Source: Mycolicibacterium hodleri (GTDB lineage: Bacteria > Actinomycetota > Actinomycetes > Mycobacteriales > Mycobacteriaceae). From it: a stretch of DNA of 64,000 nucleotides. The stretch covers positions 62,001 to 126,000 of the forward strand of contig NZ_JACKTL010000052.1 of the NCBI RefSeq assembly GCF_025822245.1, written 5' to 3'. Made by a program: the position numbers and the translations under genes. Below the pieces are notes generated by a model that ran no database searches, was not told the DNA's origin, and saw only the letters and a program-made list of their open reading frames with translations. Of this stretch, positions 43,943-54,042 are shown in pieces (position 1 is the first letter of the stretch; the number at the start of each line of letters is the position of its first letter).

Positions 43943-44803
43943 CTACTCCTCCTTGGGCACCACGATCACCGGCGCGTCGACGCCGGCGAGGATGCGCGCT
44001 GCCGTCGACCCAAGAAAAAGGCGCTTGGGGGCGGCGAATCGGCTCGACCCGATCACCAACACGTCGGAGTCGTCCCAGTTGAGCTTCTTCAGTGCCGACT
44101 CCAGCGTCGCGCCGTCGGCCACCAGGGATTCGATCTCGGGAGCATCGGGCACGGCGCGCGCGGCGAGGACGAGATTCGACTCGGCAGCCGTGACTTGAGC
44201 CTGCCGAACGTCTTTCGGGCTGTCCAGGTGGGCCATGCTCTCACCGGACACCAGCGACAGCATGCGGATCGGCACTCCGGCGGCGCTGGCGAGCACGAGC
44301 GCAAACGGCAGGGGATTGTCGTCGCCGGCCTTGGTCGGGACCGCCGCCGTCACCGACGTGATCGTCGAGGGCGGGTCGTCGTGGTAGCCGCGCGGGGCGA
44401 GCGCGACCGGAATGGGGGAGCAGTGCAGCAGGGCGCCGGCCACCGAGCCGATCACGTGGCCGCCGAAGATGCCGTCCCGCGCGCCGCCGATCACGATCAG
44501 ATCGGAGTGCTTCTCCTCGGCGAATGCGATCAGCGTCTCGGAGTAGGACTCGCCCACCAGGACGTGGGCTGCGGCGGCCACGCCGACCTTGGCCAGCGCC
44601 GTGACGGCCTGGTCGGCCCACTCCTCGCCCTTGCGGACCAGCAACTGCTGATACTCCGCCCGGCCGGGGTGGCCGTCGGGGTACTCCTCGCGGACGACCA
44701 GTACGACGTCGACCGTCGCGTCGAAGGTGTTGGCCAATGCGCCGGCCAACGCGACGCCGTCCTCACCGGTCGGCGTTGCCAGGTAGCCCACGGTCAAGTG
44801 CAT
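43943..44803 (-). CDS. Universal stress protein, two UspA domains
   Basis: A 286-residue protein made of two tandem Usp domains (about 1-140 and 150-286). ATP-binding-type motifs G-2x-G-9x-G(S/T) are visible as GGARDGIFGGHVIGSVAGAL and GSSRFAAPKRLFLGSTAARI. It sits directly downstream of the two amino acid permeases and 27 bases from the first, suggesting one leftward operon. Exact role unknown. Confidence 0.88.
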   Translation of the reverse strand: MHLTVGYLATPTGEDGVALAGALANTFDATVDVVLVVREEYPDGHPGRAEYQQLLVRKGEEWADQAVTALAKVGVAAAAHVLVGESYSETLIAFAEEKHSDLIVIGGARDGIFGGHVIGSVAGALLHCSPIPVALAPRGYHDDPPSTITSVTAAVPTKAGDDNPLPFALVLASAAGVPIRMLSLVSGESMAHLDSPKDVRQAQVTAAESNLVLAARAVPDAPEIESLVADGATLESALKKLNWDDSDVLVIGSSRFAAPKRLFLGSTAARILAGVDAPVIVVPKEE

Positions 44804-44829
44804 TGCCGTTCACGCCCTTTCGGAGTGGT

Positions 44830-46341
44830 TCAGAAGGTGTCGGGGACCTTGACCTCGGTCGAGGCGTCGAGCGTCTCACCGCGGAAGAAGCGTTTGGTGC
44901 CGAACGCGAAGCAGGCCAGCATCAGCGGGATGCCGAGCACCAGCATGCCGACGCCGAGCACGAAGACCCCGCCCAGCGGTCCGAAGGCGGTGTAGCCGTA
45001 GTCGGGTGACATCATCTCGATCGCGCTGTAGACGAACGCCCACGTCATCGAGATGGCACCCAAGAGCGGAAAGACGCCGCGGAAGAACAGGTTTCGCACC
45101 GACGAGAACAGCGTGCGGCGGAAGTACCACACGCAGCTGTATGCGGTGACGCCGTAGTAGAACGCGACGGCCAGGCCCAACGACGCCACGGAGTCGGCCA
45201 GGGCGTTCTCCGAGAGGAACGTCAGCACCAGATAGAAGAACAGTGCCGCGCAACCCATCACGATGGTGCCGAAGGCAGGCGTCATGTACTTGGGGTGCAC
45301 GCTCGCGAAGCGCTTGGGGATGGCCTCGTAGACCGCCATCGACAGGGTGCCGCGCGCCGTCGGCAGGATGGTGGTCTGAGTCGACGACAGGGCCGATACG
45401 GCGACCGTCAGCAGCAGCAGGGAGGCGACGACGCTGCCCGCCACCGGCTCACCGAGGACCGTGAGGACGTCGTCGGTGTTGTTGGCGTTGTTGAGGCCAA
45501 TGCCGACGTCGCTGAAACCGGCGAAGGACTGAATGGCGTAGGCCACCAGGACGTAGGTGCACACCAGGATCAGGGTGGTGACGACGGCCGCGATGCCCGG
45601 CGTCTTGCCGGGGTCCTTGGTCTCCTCGCCCACGGCAAGGCAGGCGTCCCAGCCCCAATAGATGAAGATGCACAGGATGATCGCCGCAGCGATTGACGAC
45701 AGGTCCAGCCCGCCCGGCCACAGCCAGGACAGCTGCGGCGTGATCGCCTGCGCGCCAGCGTTTCCGGCGAAGACCCGGATGAGCGCGATGATGCTGACGA
45801 TGATCAGTACGCCGAACTGGACGGCGATGAGGACGTTCTGCATCTTCTCCGACACGGCGACGCCGCGGGCGCTGACCAGCGTCATGGCGATGATGAAGAA
45901 GGAGCCGAGCAGCACCTTGGCCACAAGGTTGTCCGCGAGCTCCTCAAGGCCGAGGAACCGGTACAGGTAGATCGCGGCGACCTCGGCGACGTTGGCCAGC
46001 ACGATGATCGCCGACACCGCCAGCCCCCACCCGCCGATCCAGCCGATCCACGGGCCGAAGGCCTTGGTGCCCCAGGTGAACGTCGTGCCGCAGTCGGGGG
46101 TGTCCTGGGACAGTTCCTTGTAGCCGAAGGCGACCAGCAGCATCGGGATGAACGCCAGCACGAACATCGCGGGAGCCTTCTCCCCGACGGCCAGTACGAC
46201 GTACCCGAGCGTCGCCGCCAGGCTGTAGGCCGGCGCCACGGCGGCCAGCCCGATGACGACGTTGCCGACCAGGCCGAGCGCCCCGGACTGCAGGCCCTTG
46301 CCTCCTGTGACGGGACCTGCCGCCGGTTCCGCGATCGCCAT
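44830..46341 (-). CDS. APC-superfamily amino acid permease
   Basis: A 503-residue membrane transporter with about 12 helices and APC motifs: LGLVGNVVIGLAAVAPAYSLAAT (helix 1), KELSQDTPDCGTTFTWGTKAFGPWIGW, and GWDACLAVGEETKDP. ATG 46341 gives the normal length; the upstream open frame is antisense to nothing but lacks membrane character. It is close in sequence to the following permease gene, so the two are paralogues. Substrate may be an amino acid or polyamine, given the neighbouring amine genes. Confidence 0.87.
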   Translation of the reverse strand: MAIAEPAAGPVTGGKGLQSGALGLVGNVVIGLAAVAPAYSLAATLGYVVLAVGEKAPAMFVLAFIPMLLVAFGYKELSQDTPDCGTTFTWGTKAFGPWIGWIGGWGLAVSAIIVLANVAEVAAIYLYRFLGLEELADNLVAKVLLGSFFIIAMTLVSARGVAVSEKMQNVLIAVQFGVLIIVSIIALIRVFAGNAGAQAITPQLSWLWPGGLDLSSIAAAIILCIFIYWGWDACLAVGEETKDPGKTPGIAAVVTTLILVCTYVLVAYAIQSFAGFSDVGIGLNNANNTDDVLTVLGEPVAGSVVASLLLLTVAVSALSSTQTTILPTARGTLSMAVYEAIPKRFASVHPKYMTPAFGTIVMGCAALFFYLVLTFLSENALADSVASLGLAVAFYYGVTAYSCVWYFRRTLFSSVRNLFFRGVFPLLGAISMTWAFVYSAIEMMSPDYGYTAFGPLGGVFVLGVGMLVLGIPLMLACFAFGTKRFFRGETLDASTEVKVPDTF

Positions 46342-46408
46342 GCGAGGGAATATACGGTTCTGCGAACCACCTGGCTGGGTACTGCGAGAATCCTGTGAGC
46401 GGTCAGCC

Positions 46409-48109
46409 CTATCTGGTGAATTCCTCCCCGGTGGACGGGTCGACGGCCCGTTCGCCGCGCGGAAGGTTCGACAGATCCTGCGAGATGACGGTCGGCATGT
46501 CACCGGAGTCGGGCAGGCCGAAGTGGGCGACCGAGCCGACGGCGGGCTCGAGCAGGAGATCCGAACGGCGCGGCAGGGTTTCACCCTTGAAGAAGCTCGG
46601 CGACATCGCCCACCACACGAACATCAGGATTACGCCGAGGACGAGCGCCCCGATGCCGACCACGGCAACCGCACCGAAGCCGAGGATCGTGACGTCGTTG
46701 CCGTCGTCGTCGACGAGGTAGTCGGGCTTGGCGTAGGAGATCAGTCCGTAGGCGAAGACCACCGTGAGCATGATGGCGCCCAGGAGCGGCACCACCCCGC
46801 GCATCATGAAGTCGCGCGCCGAGGTCGTGAGCGTCTTGCGGTAGTACCACACGCAGGCGTAGCCGGTCATGCCGTAGTAGAAGGCGATCATCAGGCCCAC
46901 CGAACCGATGAGAGCCAGCAGGAGGCTGCTGCTGATGAGGGTGAACAGCACGTAGAAGAAGATCGACACCACACCCATCACGACCGTGGAGACCGTCGGG
47001 GTCAGGTACTTGCGGTGAATCTTCGCAAACGACGTCGGCAGGGCCTTGTAGACGCCCATTGACAGCGTGGTCCTGGCGGTCGGCAGGATCGTGGTCTGCG
47101 TCGACGCCGACGCCGAGGTCAGGATCGTCGCCGACAGTGCGAGCAGACCGATGTGGCCGATGACGCTGTTGCCGAACAGGGCGGGTCCGATGGCGGCGAA
47201 CACGTCGGCCGAGTTGTCCGGATTGCCCAGTCCCGCATCGGTTTCCCCGACTCCGGCGAAGGCCACGGTGGCCACGGTGACGATCGCGTAGGTGGCCAGC
47301 AGCAGGAACGTCGAGAGCACGGCGGCCTTGCCGGGGGTGGTGCCGGGATCGTCGGACTCCTCGTTGCAGGCCACCGCGGTGTCCCAACCCCAGTAGATGA
47401 AGATCGCGATCAGGATGGCCGGGGCGATCACGGTGCCGAAGTCCAGGCCGCCGGGCCAGAACCAGGACAGCGACGGATGGATCGACTCGGGCAGCGCGTG
47501 GCTCGTGTAGACCTTCACCAGGGCGTAGATGGAGATCAGGACGAGGACGATGACCTCGAAGCCAAGGAGGAAGTACTGCAGGCGGGCCGACACTTCGATC
47601 CCGCGATAGCAGATGTAGGTCATGACGGCGATCCAGATGACGCCGGCGACGGTCGACCACAGCGTGCTGTTGGCGAGGTCGGCGGCGGCCGTCCAGCCGA
47701 GGTCGCCGACGAAGGTGAACGAGTACGCACCGGCGATCTGCGCCAGGTTGGCCATCACGATGACGTCGGCGGCGATGATGCCCCAGCCGCCCATCCAGCC
47801 GATCAGCGGGCCGAAGGCGCGTGACGCCCAGGTGAAGGTGGTGCCGCAGTCGGGTTCGGCCTTGTTGAGTTCCTGGTACGCCACGGCGATCAGATAGATC
47901 GGGACGAAGGCCAGCAGCACGATCGAGGCCGCCTTGACACCTGCGCCGCTCGCCACGATGAGGCCGAGAACTGCTGCCAGACTGTAGGCGGGGGCGGTGG
48001 ACGCCATGCCGACCACGACACTGGAGAGGAGTCCGAGCGAACCGCCCTTGAGGCCCTTGCTGTCGACCGTCCCGGCGGTCCCCGAATTACCCGTGTCGAC
48101 CGCAGTCAT
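46409..48109 (-). CDS. APC-superfamily amino acid permease, paralogue
   Basis: A 566-residue permease resembling the previous one (GLLSSVVVGMASTAPAYSLAAV, QELNKAEPDCGTTFTWASRAFG, GWDTAVACNEESDDPG), with a longer, charged C-terminus after the last helix. ATG 48109 has GGAG six bases upstream. A 67-base gap separates it from the next permease, suggesting co-transcription with it and the Usp gene. Confidence 0.87.
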   Translation of the reverse strand: MTAVDTGNSGTAGTVDSKGLKGGSLGLLSSVVVGMASTAPAYSLAAVLGLIVASGAGVKAASIVLLAFVPIYLIAVAYQELNKAEPDCGTTFTWASRAFGPLIGWMGGWGIIAADVIVMANLAQIAGAYSFTFVGDLGWTAAADLANSTLWSTVAGVIWIAVMTYICYRGIEVSARLQYFLLGFEVIVLVLISIYALVKVYTSHALPESIHPSLSWFWPGGLDFGTVIAPAILIAIFIYWGWDTAVACNEESDDPGTTPGKAAVLSTFLLLATYAIVTVATVAFAGVGETDAGLGNPDNSADVFAAIGPALFGNSVIGHIGLLALSATILTSASASTQTTILPTARTTLSMGVYKALPTSFAKIHRKYLTPTVSTVVMGVVSIFFYVLFTLISSSLLLALIGSVGLMIAFYYGMTGYACVWYYRKTLTTSARDFMMRGVVPLLGAIMLTVVFAYGLISYAKPDYLVDDDGNDVTILGFGAVAVVGIGALVLGVILMFVWWAMSPSFFKGETLPRRSDLLLEPAVGSVAHFGLPDSGDMPTVISQDLSNLPRGERAVDPSTGEEFTR

Positions 48110-48290
48110 CGCATCTCCCTCGTTCCACCAAGACGAACTGTTGGAGAATACGGTTTCAGTTGCCAAACCGCTCGCTGACGACGAAATTAGTTCTCACAGA
48201 CACTTCACAGGATGGAATCCGTCATGGAAGTGCCAATGTGCAACGGTTTGCTAATCGGCTCACCGGGGCGGGCGTCACTACCCTGAGCTG

Positions 48291-49196
48291 GTGATCTCCG
48301 CCCGACGCCGCGACGAGTTCGAGCCACTGCGCTCGCATCTGTTGGCGGTCGCCTATCGGCTCGTGGGAACCTACGCCGACGCCGAGGACGCGGTTCAGGA
48401 CGCCTGGTTGCGCTGGGAGGCGCTCGGCCCCGCGCAGGACGGGATCACCGATCCGCGGGCGTGGCTGACCACGGTCGTCAGCCGGATCGGGCTCGACCGA
48501 CTTCGGTCGGCAGCGCACCGCCGCGAGACGTACTTCGGCGAGTGGCTGCCCGAACCGGTGGTGACGCCACTGGACCGGTCGGACCCACTCGCCGCCGTGG
48601 TCGCCGACGAGGACGCCCGCTTCGTCGCGATGGTGGTGCTCGAACGGCTCACCCCGGACCAGCGCGTCGCGTTCGTGTTGCACGACGGCTTCGCGGTGCC
48701 CTTCGGGGAGGTCGCCGACGTGCTCGGGATCAGCGCGGCCTCGGCGCGGCAGCTCGCGTCCCGGGCCAGGCGGACGATCGCCGACGCCCCCACCCGTGAT
48801 CCCTCACACGACGAGGTCGTCGGGAAGCTGACGGCGGCGATGGCCGTCGGCGACATGGCCGCCGTCGTCGCCCTCCTTCACCCCGACGTCACGTTCACCG
48901 GCGACTCGAACCGCAAGGCGCCCACCGCCGCCCGCGTCATCCACGGCGCGGACAAGGTGGCGCGCTTCGTCTTCGGTCTGGCGCAGCGGTACGGGCCGCG
49001 GTTCCTCGAGTCGGCCCAGCCGGTGTTGGTCAACGGTGAGCTGGGGCTGCTGACCACCGGCTTCGAGGCCGACGGCGACGGGCCCGCCATGCAGCCCCAC
49101 ATTCAGGCGCTGACCGTCCGCGACGGCAGGGTGTGCGCCATCTGGGACGTCGCCAACCCGGACAAGTTCACGGCGTCGCCGCTCGGCGCTCCCTGA
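48291..49196 (+). CDS. sigJ: SigJ-like ECF sigma factor with SnoaL-type C-terminal domain
   Basis: A 301-residue ECF41-group sigma factor: sigma-2 region (AYRLVGTYADAEDAVQDAWLRW, about 20-42), the group-specific WLP motif in EWLPEPVV, sigma-4 (LTPDQRVAFVLHDGF ... GISAASARQLASRARR), then a SnoaL-like domain (about 185-300) that normally regulates activity without an anti-sigma. The usual DGGGK linker motif reads GDSNRKA here. The NPDKF near the C-terminus is conserved. Corresponds to Rv3328c; the neighbouring carboxymuconolactone decarboxylase-like gene is the usual target. Confidence 0.88.
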   Translation: MISARRRDEFEPLRSHLLAVAYRLVGTYADAEDAVQDAWLRWEALGPAQDGITDPRAWLTTVVSRIGLDRLRSAAHRRETYFGEWLPEPVVTPLDRSDPLAAVVADEDARFVAMVVLERLTPDQRVAFVLHDGFAVPFGEVADVLGISAASARQLASRARRTIADAPTRDPSHDEVVGKLTAAMAVGDMAAVVALLHPDVTFTGDSNRKAPTAARVIHGADKVARFVFGLAQRYGPRFLESAQPVLVNGELGLLTTGFEADGDGPAMQPHIQALTVRDGRVCAIWDVANPDKFTASPLGAP

Positions 49197-49205
49197 CCGC
49201 ATCGC

Positions 49206-49255
49206 GTGTGCTGTGAGATCGGGGTATCCGCCCGAATCGCGATCTCAGCGCACAC
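49206..49255. terminator. Convergent terminator hairpin after sigJ
   Basis: GTGTGCTGTGAGATCG and CGATCTCAGCGCACAC pair at 14 of 16 positions around an 18-base loop, between the convergent sigJ and AhpD-like genes. It overlaps the last codons of the latter. Confidence 0.6.
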
Positions 49256-49841
49256 TCGACGGGTCGGCCCACGGAACCCGGCAGGCGTCCCCGGAGCTGA
49301 AGCCCTGCTCGGCGATTCCCAACGCGGTGTTCATCCTGGCGCGCATGTTCTCCAGGCCGATCTGATAGGTCAGCTCCATCACGCCGGCGTCGCCGAAGCG
49401 CCGCCGCAGATCGGCCACCTGCTCGTCGGTGACCAGATGCGGGTCGGTGGTCATCGCGTCTGCGTAGGCGATGGCCGCGCGTTCGTCGTCGGTGAAGAGC
49501 GGGGAGGTGGCGTAGTCGTCGACGTGGGCGAGTCTTTCGACGTCCAGCCCGTCCAAGCGGATCAGCATGGCGCCGAAGTCGACGCACCACGAGCAGCCGA
49601 CCGTGCGGGCCGTCCAGTACACCGCCAGTTCGCGGACGGCGGCGGGCAGCTTCGTCGAGCCGCGCTCCACCAACGTCTCGTGCACGGCGTTGGCGACGAG
49701 CAGCGGCATGTGGTGCGCGCCCACCGCGAACGGCGCGGGTACCTCGCCGAATCGGCGCTTGGCGTAGCGGTACATCAATCGCGCCGTCAGCGAGGCCTTC
49801 TTCGGGGGCAGGGGAGCTATACGGGGTGTCTGGCTGGTCAT
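49245..49841 (-). CDS. AhpD/carboxymuconolactone decarboxylase-like protein
   Basis: A 198-residue helical protein of the CMD/AhpD family, with the redox CxxC in TVGCSWCVDFGAML (about 80-93) and an E-x-x-x-x-x-H-type context. Such proteins are peroxidase or disulfide-reductase partners. It lies convergent to the ECF41 sigma gene, the characteristic partner of this sigma class, so it is probably the SigJ-controlled gene. Confidence 0.85.
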   Translation of the reverse strand: MTSQTPRIAPLPPKKASLTARLMYRYAKRRFGEVPAPFAVGAHHMPLLVANAVHETLVERGSTKLPAAVRELAVYWTARTVGCSWCVDFGAMLIRLDGLDVERLAHVDDYATSPLFTDDERAAIAYADAMTTDPHLVTDEQVADLRRRFGDAGVMELTYQIGLENMRARMNTALGIAEQGFSSGDACRVPWADPSSVR

Positions 49842-49896
49842 GTCAATCGGACGAGACAGCCCCCGATTGTGTGACAGTCCTGGCGAGATCAGACGG

Positions 49897-50682
49897 TCAG
49901 CGGGCGAACATCAACGCGCGCTTGACCTCTTGGATCGCCTTGGTGACCTGGATGCCGCGTGGGCACGACTCGGTGCAGTTGAACGTCGTGCGGCAGCGCC
50001 ACACCCCGTCGACCTCGTTGAGGATGTCGAGGCGCTCGGCGGCGGCCTCGTCACGGCTGTCGAAGATGAACCGGTGCGCGTTGACGATCGCGGCAGGACC
50101 GAAGTAGGAGCCCTCGTTCCAGAACACCGGGCAGCTCGTGGTGCAGCAGGCGCACAGGATGCACTTGGTGGTGTCGTCGTAGCGGGCGCGGTCGGTCTGG
50201 CTCTGAATGCGTTCGCGCGTCGGCTCGTTGCCGCTGGTGATGAGGAACGGCTTGACGGCGCGGAACGCGTCGAAGAACGGTTCCATGTCGACGACGAGGT
50301 CCTTCTCGACGGGCAACCCGCGGATCGGTTCGATCGTGATCGTCAGCTGCTTGCCGGGCTTCTTGGGCAGCATGTCGCGCATCAGCACCTTGCACGCCAG
50401 CCGGTTGACGCCGTTGATGCGCATGGCGTCGGAACCGCACACGCCGTGCGCGCACGACCGGCGGAAGGTCAGCGTGCCGTCGAGGTACCACTTGGCGTAG
50501 TGCAGCAGGTTGAGCAGCCGGTCGGTCGGCAGGCACGGGACGCGGAAACTCTGGAAGCCCTGGGCGTCGGGATCGTCGGGGTTGAACCGGGCGATCTTCA
50601 ACGTCACCATCACCGCGCCCTCGGGAACGGGCGGGGTGGCGGAGTCGCCGGTGTTGGGCTTGTCCAAAACGGGCGCACTCAC
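49897..50682 (-). CDS. sdhB: SdhB, succinate dehydrogenase iron-sulfur subunit
   Basis: A 261-residue peripheral membrane subunit carrying three Fe-S centres. The [2Fe-2S] cysteines lie in RSCAHGVCGSDAM, and the [4Fe-4S]/[3Fe-4S] cysteines in CILCACCTTSCPVF and CRTTFNCTESCPRGI. Starts with GTG. Last gene of the leftward sdhCDAB operon, passing electrons from SdhA to quinone. Confidence 0.96.
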   Translation of the reverse strand: MSAPVLDKPNTGDSATPPVPEGAVMVTLKIARFNPDDPDAQGFQSFRVPCLPTDRLLNLLHYAKWYLDGTLTFRRSCAHGVCGSDAMRINGVNRLACKVLMRDMLPKKPGKQLTITIEPIRGLPVEKDLVVDMEPFFDAFRAVKPFLITSGNEPTRERIQSQTDRARYDDTTKCILCACCTTSCPVFWNEGSYFGPAAIVNAHRFIFDSRDEAAAERLDILNEVDGVWRCRTTFNCTESCPRGIQVTKAIQEVKRALMFAR

Positions 50683-50713
50683 TGTGCAGTCTCCTCTTCG
50701 CGCAAGCGGCTCA

Positions 50714-52468
<1,755 letters not shown>

Positions 52469-52487
52469 TGTCTGGACTCCATCTGGC

Positions 52488-52970
52488 TCAGGAAATGTTT
52501 GCGTCGAACGTCAACAGCACGTAGGTGCCGAGCACGACCGTGAACAACACCGACAGCCCCAGCAGGGTGTTCAACCAGAACTTGGTGGTGTCCTTGCGGG
52601 CGTAGTCGTTGATGATCGTGCGCATGCCGTTGCCGCCGTGCAGCTGGGCCAGCCACAGCAGCAGCAGATCCCAGGTCTGCCAGAACGGCGAGGCCCAGCG
52701 CTGTGCGACGTAGTTGAAGTCGATCCGGTAGACGCCGCCGTCCCAGATCAGACCGATGAAGAGGTGCCCGAGGGCCAGGACGACCAGGACGACGCCCGAG
52801 AAGCGCATGAAGAGCCACGCGTACTTCTCGAAGTTCGGCATGGCGCTGCGGCCGCGCGGGGAGCGCGGGTTGTCCAGGCCGGCGGGCCGGTCGTAGCTGC
52901 GCTGCATGACGGGCGCTGGGCCGCCGCGCTCGCTGACGTGGTCGTACGGGTTTTCGCGAGAAGGGCTCAT
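52488..52970 (-). CDS. sdhD: SdhD, succinate dehydrogenase membrane anchor
   Basis: A 160-residue integral membrane subunit with three predicted helices and a polar N-terminus (MSPSRENPYDHVSERGG). LALGHLFIGLIWDG contains a likely heme/quinone-site His. ATG 52970 overlaps the sdhC stop (ATGA), which decides the start against a longer frame antisense-like to sdhC. Confidence 0.9.
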   Translation of the reverse strand: MSPSRENPYDHVSERGGPAPVMQRSYDRPAGLDNPRSPRGRSAMPNFEKYAWLFMRFSGVVLVVLALGHLFIGLIWDGGVYRIDFNYVAQRWASPFWQTWDLLLLWLAQLHGGNGMRTIINDYARKDTTKFWLNTLLGLSVLFTVVLGTYVLLTFDANIS

Positions 52971-53392
52971 AGGAAACGCTCCGCCATGTGCATGCCCATT
53001 ACTCCGAGGGCGACGATGAACACGCTGATCCACACGCCGAGGACGATCCAGAGCATGAGGCGCTGGTACTTGGGACCGTTCTGCCAGAAGTCGATCAGGA
53101 TGATGCGGATGCCGTTGAGCGCGTGGTAGAGCACCGCGACGACGAGACCCATCTCCATCAGCCCGATGATCGGCGTCTTGTAGGTGTCGATGATCGCGTT
53201 GTAGGCCTCGGGGCTGACGCGTACGAGGGCCGTGTCGAGCACGTGGACGAACAGGAAGAAGAAGATCGTCGCGCCCGTCACGCGGTGCAAGACCCACGAC
53301 CACATGCCGGGGTCTCCGCGATAGAGGGTGCGGCGTCGGGTGGGCGACGACCGCGGGGCGGGTATCGCGGAATCCGCTGTTGTCTGCGTCAT
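52967..53392 (-). CDS. sdhC: SdhC, succinate dehydrogenase cytochrome b556 subunit
   Basis: A 141-residue membrane subunit with three helices. The family sequence SWVLHRVTGATIFFFLFVHVLD (about 32-53) and a heme-ligand His in LYHALNGIRIILID are visible. First gene of sdhCDAB; its promoter must lie in the 245-base gap facing cdd. Confidence 0.92.
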   Translation of the reverse strand: MTQTTADSAIPAPRSSPTRRRTLYRGDPGMWSWVLHRVTGATIFFFLFVHVLDTALVRVSPEAYNAIIDTYKTPIIGLMEMGLVVAVLYHALNGIRIILIDFWQNGPKYQRLMLWIVLGVWISVFIVALGVMGMHMAERFL

Positions 53393-53539
53393 GTTCGGGT
53401 ACTCACTTCCGCGCCTCCAACACCTTCGGTGGACGGTCTGGGAGACGGCGGTTTCATGCTGTCAATTCGTTGCCCAAACCTGTTTGCGACTCTAATGCCA
53501 GTAAGTGCATGTAAAGAACCGGCGTGAGACCGTTGATTG

Positions 53540-53571
53540 CCCTAATACCATGGAAATTAGGGTGACCTAAT
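53540..53571. promoter_or_regulatory. CCTAAT repeats between sdhC and cdd, possible DtxR/IdeR-type operator
   Basis: CCCTAAT (53540-53546), ATTAGGG (53556-53562) and CCTAAT (53566-53571) form two overlapping inverted repeats. The right pair, TTAGGGTGACCTAA, resembles the second half of actinobacterial iron boxes (TTAGG-x-T-x-ACCTAA). It lies about 150 bases upstream of sdhC and 67 upstream of cdd. Regulator identity is a guess. Confidence 0.4.
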
Positions 53572-53637
53572 CGGATTCGAAGTGGTGGAACTGGAGCTTC
53601 TAAATGCATTCAGAAATCCGGCGACGGGCTCGGCGCG

Positions 53638-54042
53638 ATGGCTGACGTCGACTGGAAGTCGTTGCGAGACAGGGCGATCGATGTGTCGGGCCGGGCGTAT
53701 GCGCCCTACTCCGGCTTCCCGGTCGGTGCTGCGGCACTGACGACCGATGGCCGAATCTTGGTCGGTTGCAATGTGGAAAATGTCTCATATGGGTTAGGGC
53801 TCTGCGCCGAGTGTTCGGTGGTCTGCGCCCTGCATTCCACCGGCGGCGGGCGGCTCGTCGCCCTCGTCTGCGTCGACGTCGACGGGAACTTGCTGATGCC
53901 CTGTGGGCGGTGCCGGCAGGTCCTCCTCGAGCACGGCGGACCCGAGATGCTCGTGGACCACCCGGCCGGTCCCCGCCCGCTGCGCGATCTGCTGCCGGAC
54001 GCCTTCGGCCCCGACGACCTCGCCCGGGTGGAATCACGATGA
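53638..54042 (+). CDS. cdd: Cdd, cytidine deaminase
   Basis: A 134-residue zinc enzyme deaminating (deoxy)cytidine to (deoxy)uridine. Zinc ligands and catalytic Glu are in CAECSVVCAL (Cys-Ala-Glu) and PCGRCRQ; substrate-binding NVENVSYGLG. First gene of cdd-deoA-add; overlaps deoA (ATGA). Confidence 0.95.
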   Translation: MADVDWKSLRDRAIDVSGRAYAPYSGFPVGAAALTTDGRILVGCNVENVSYGLGLCAECSVVCALHSTGGGRLVALVCVDVDGNLLMPCGRCRQVLLEHGGPEMLVDHPAGPRPLRDLLPDAFGPDDLARVESR

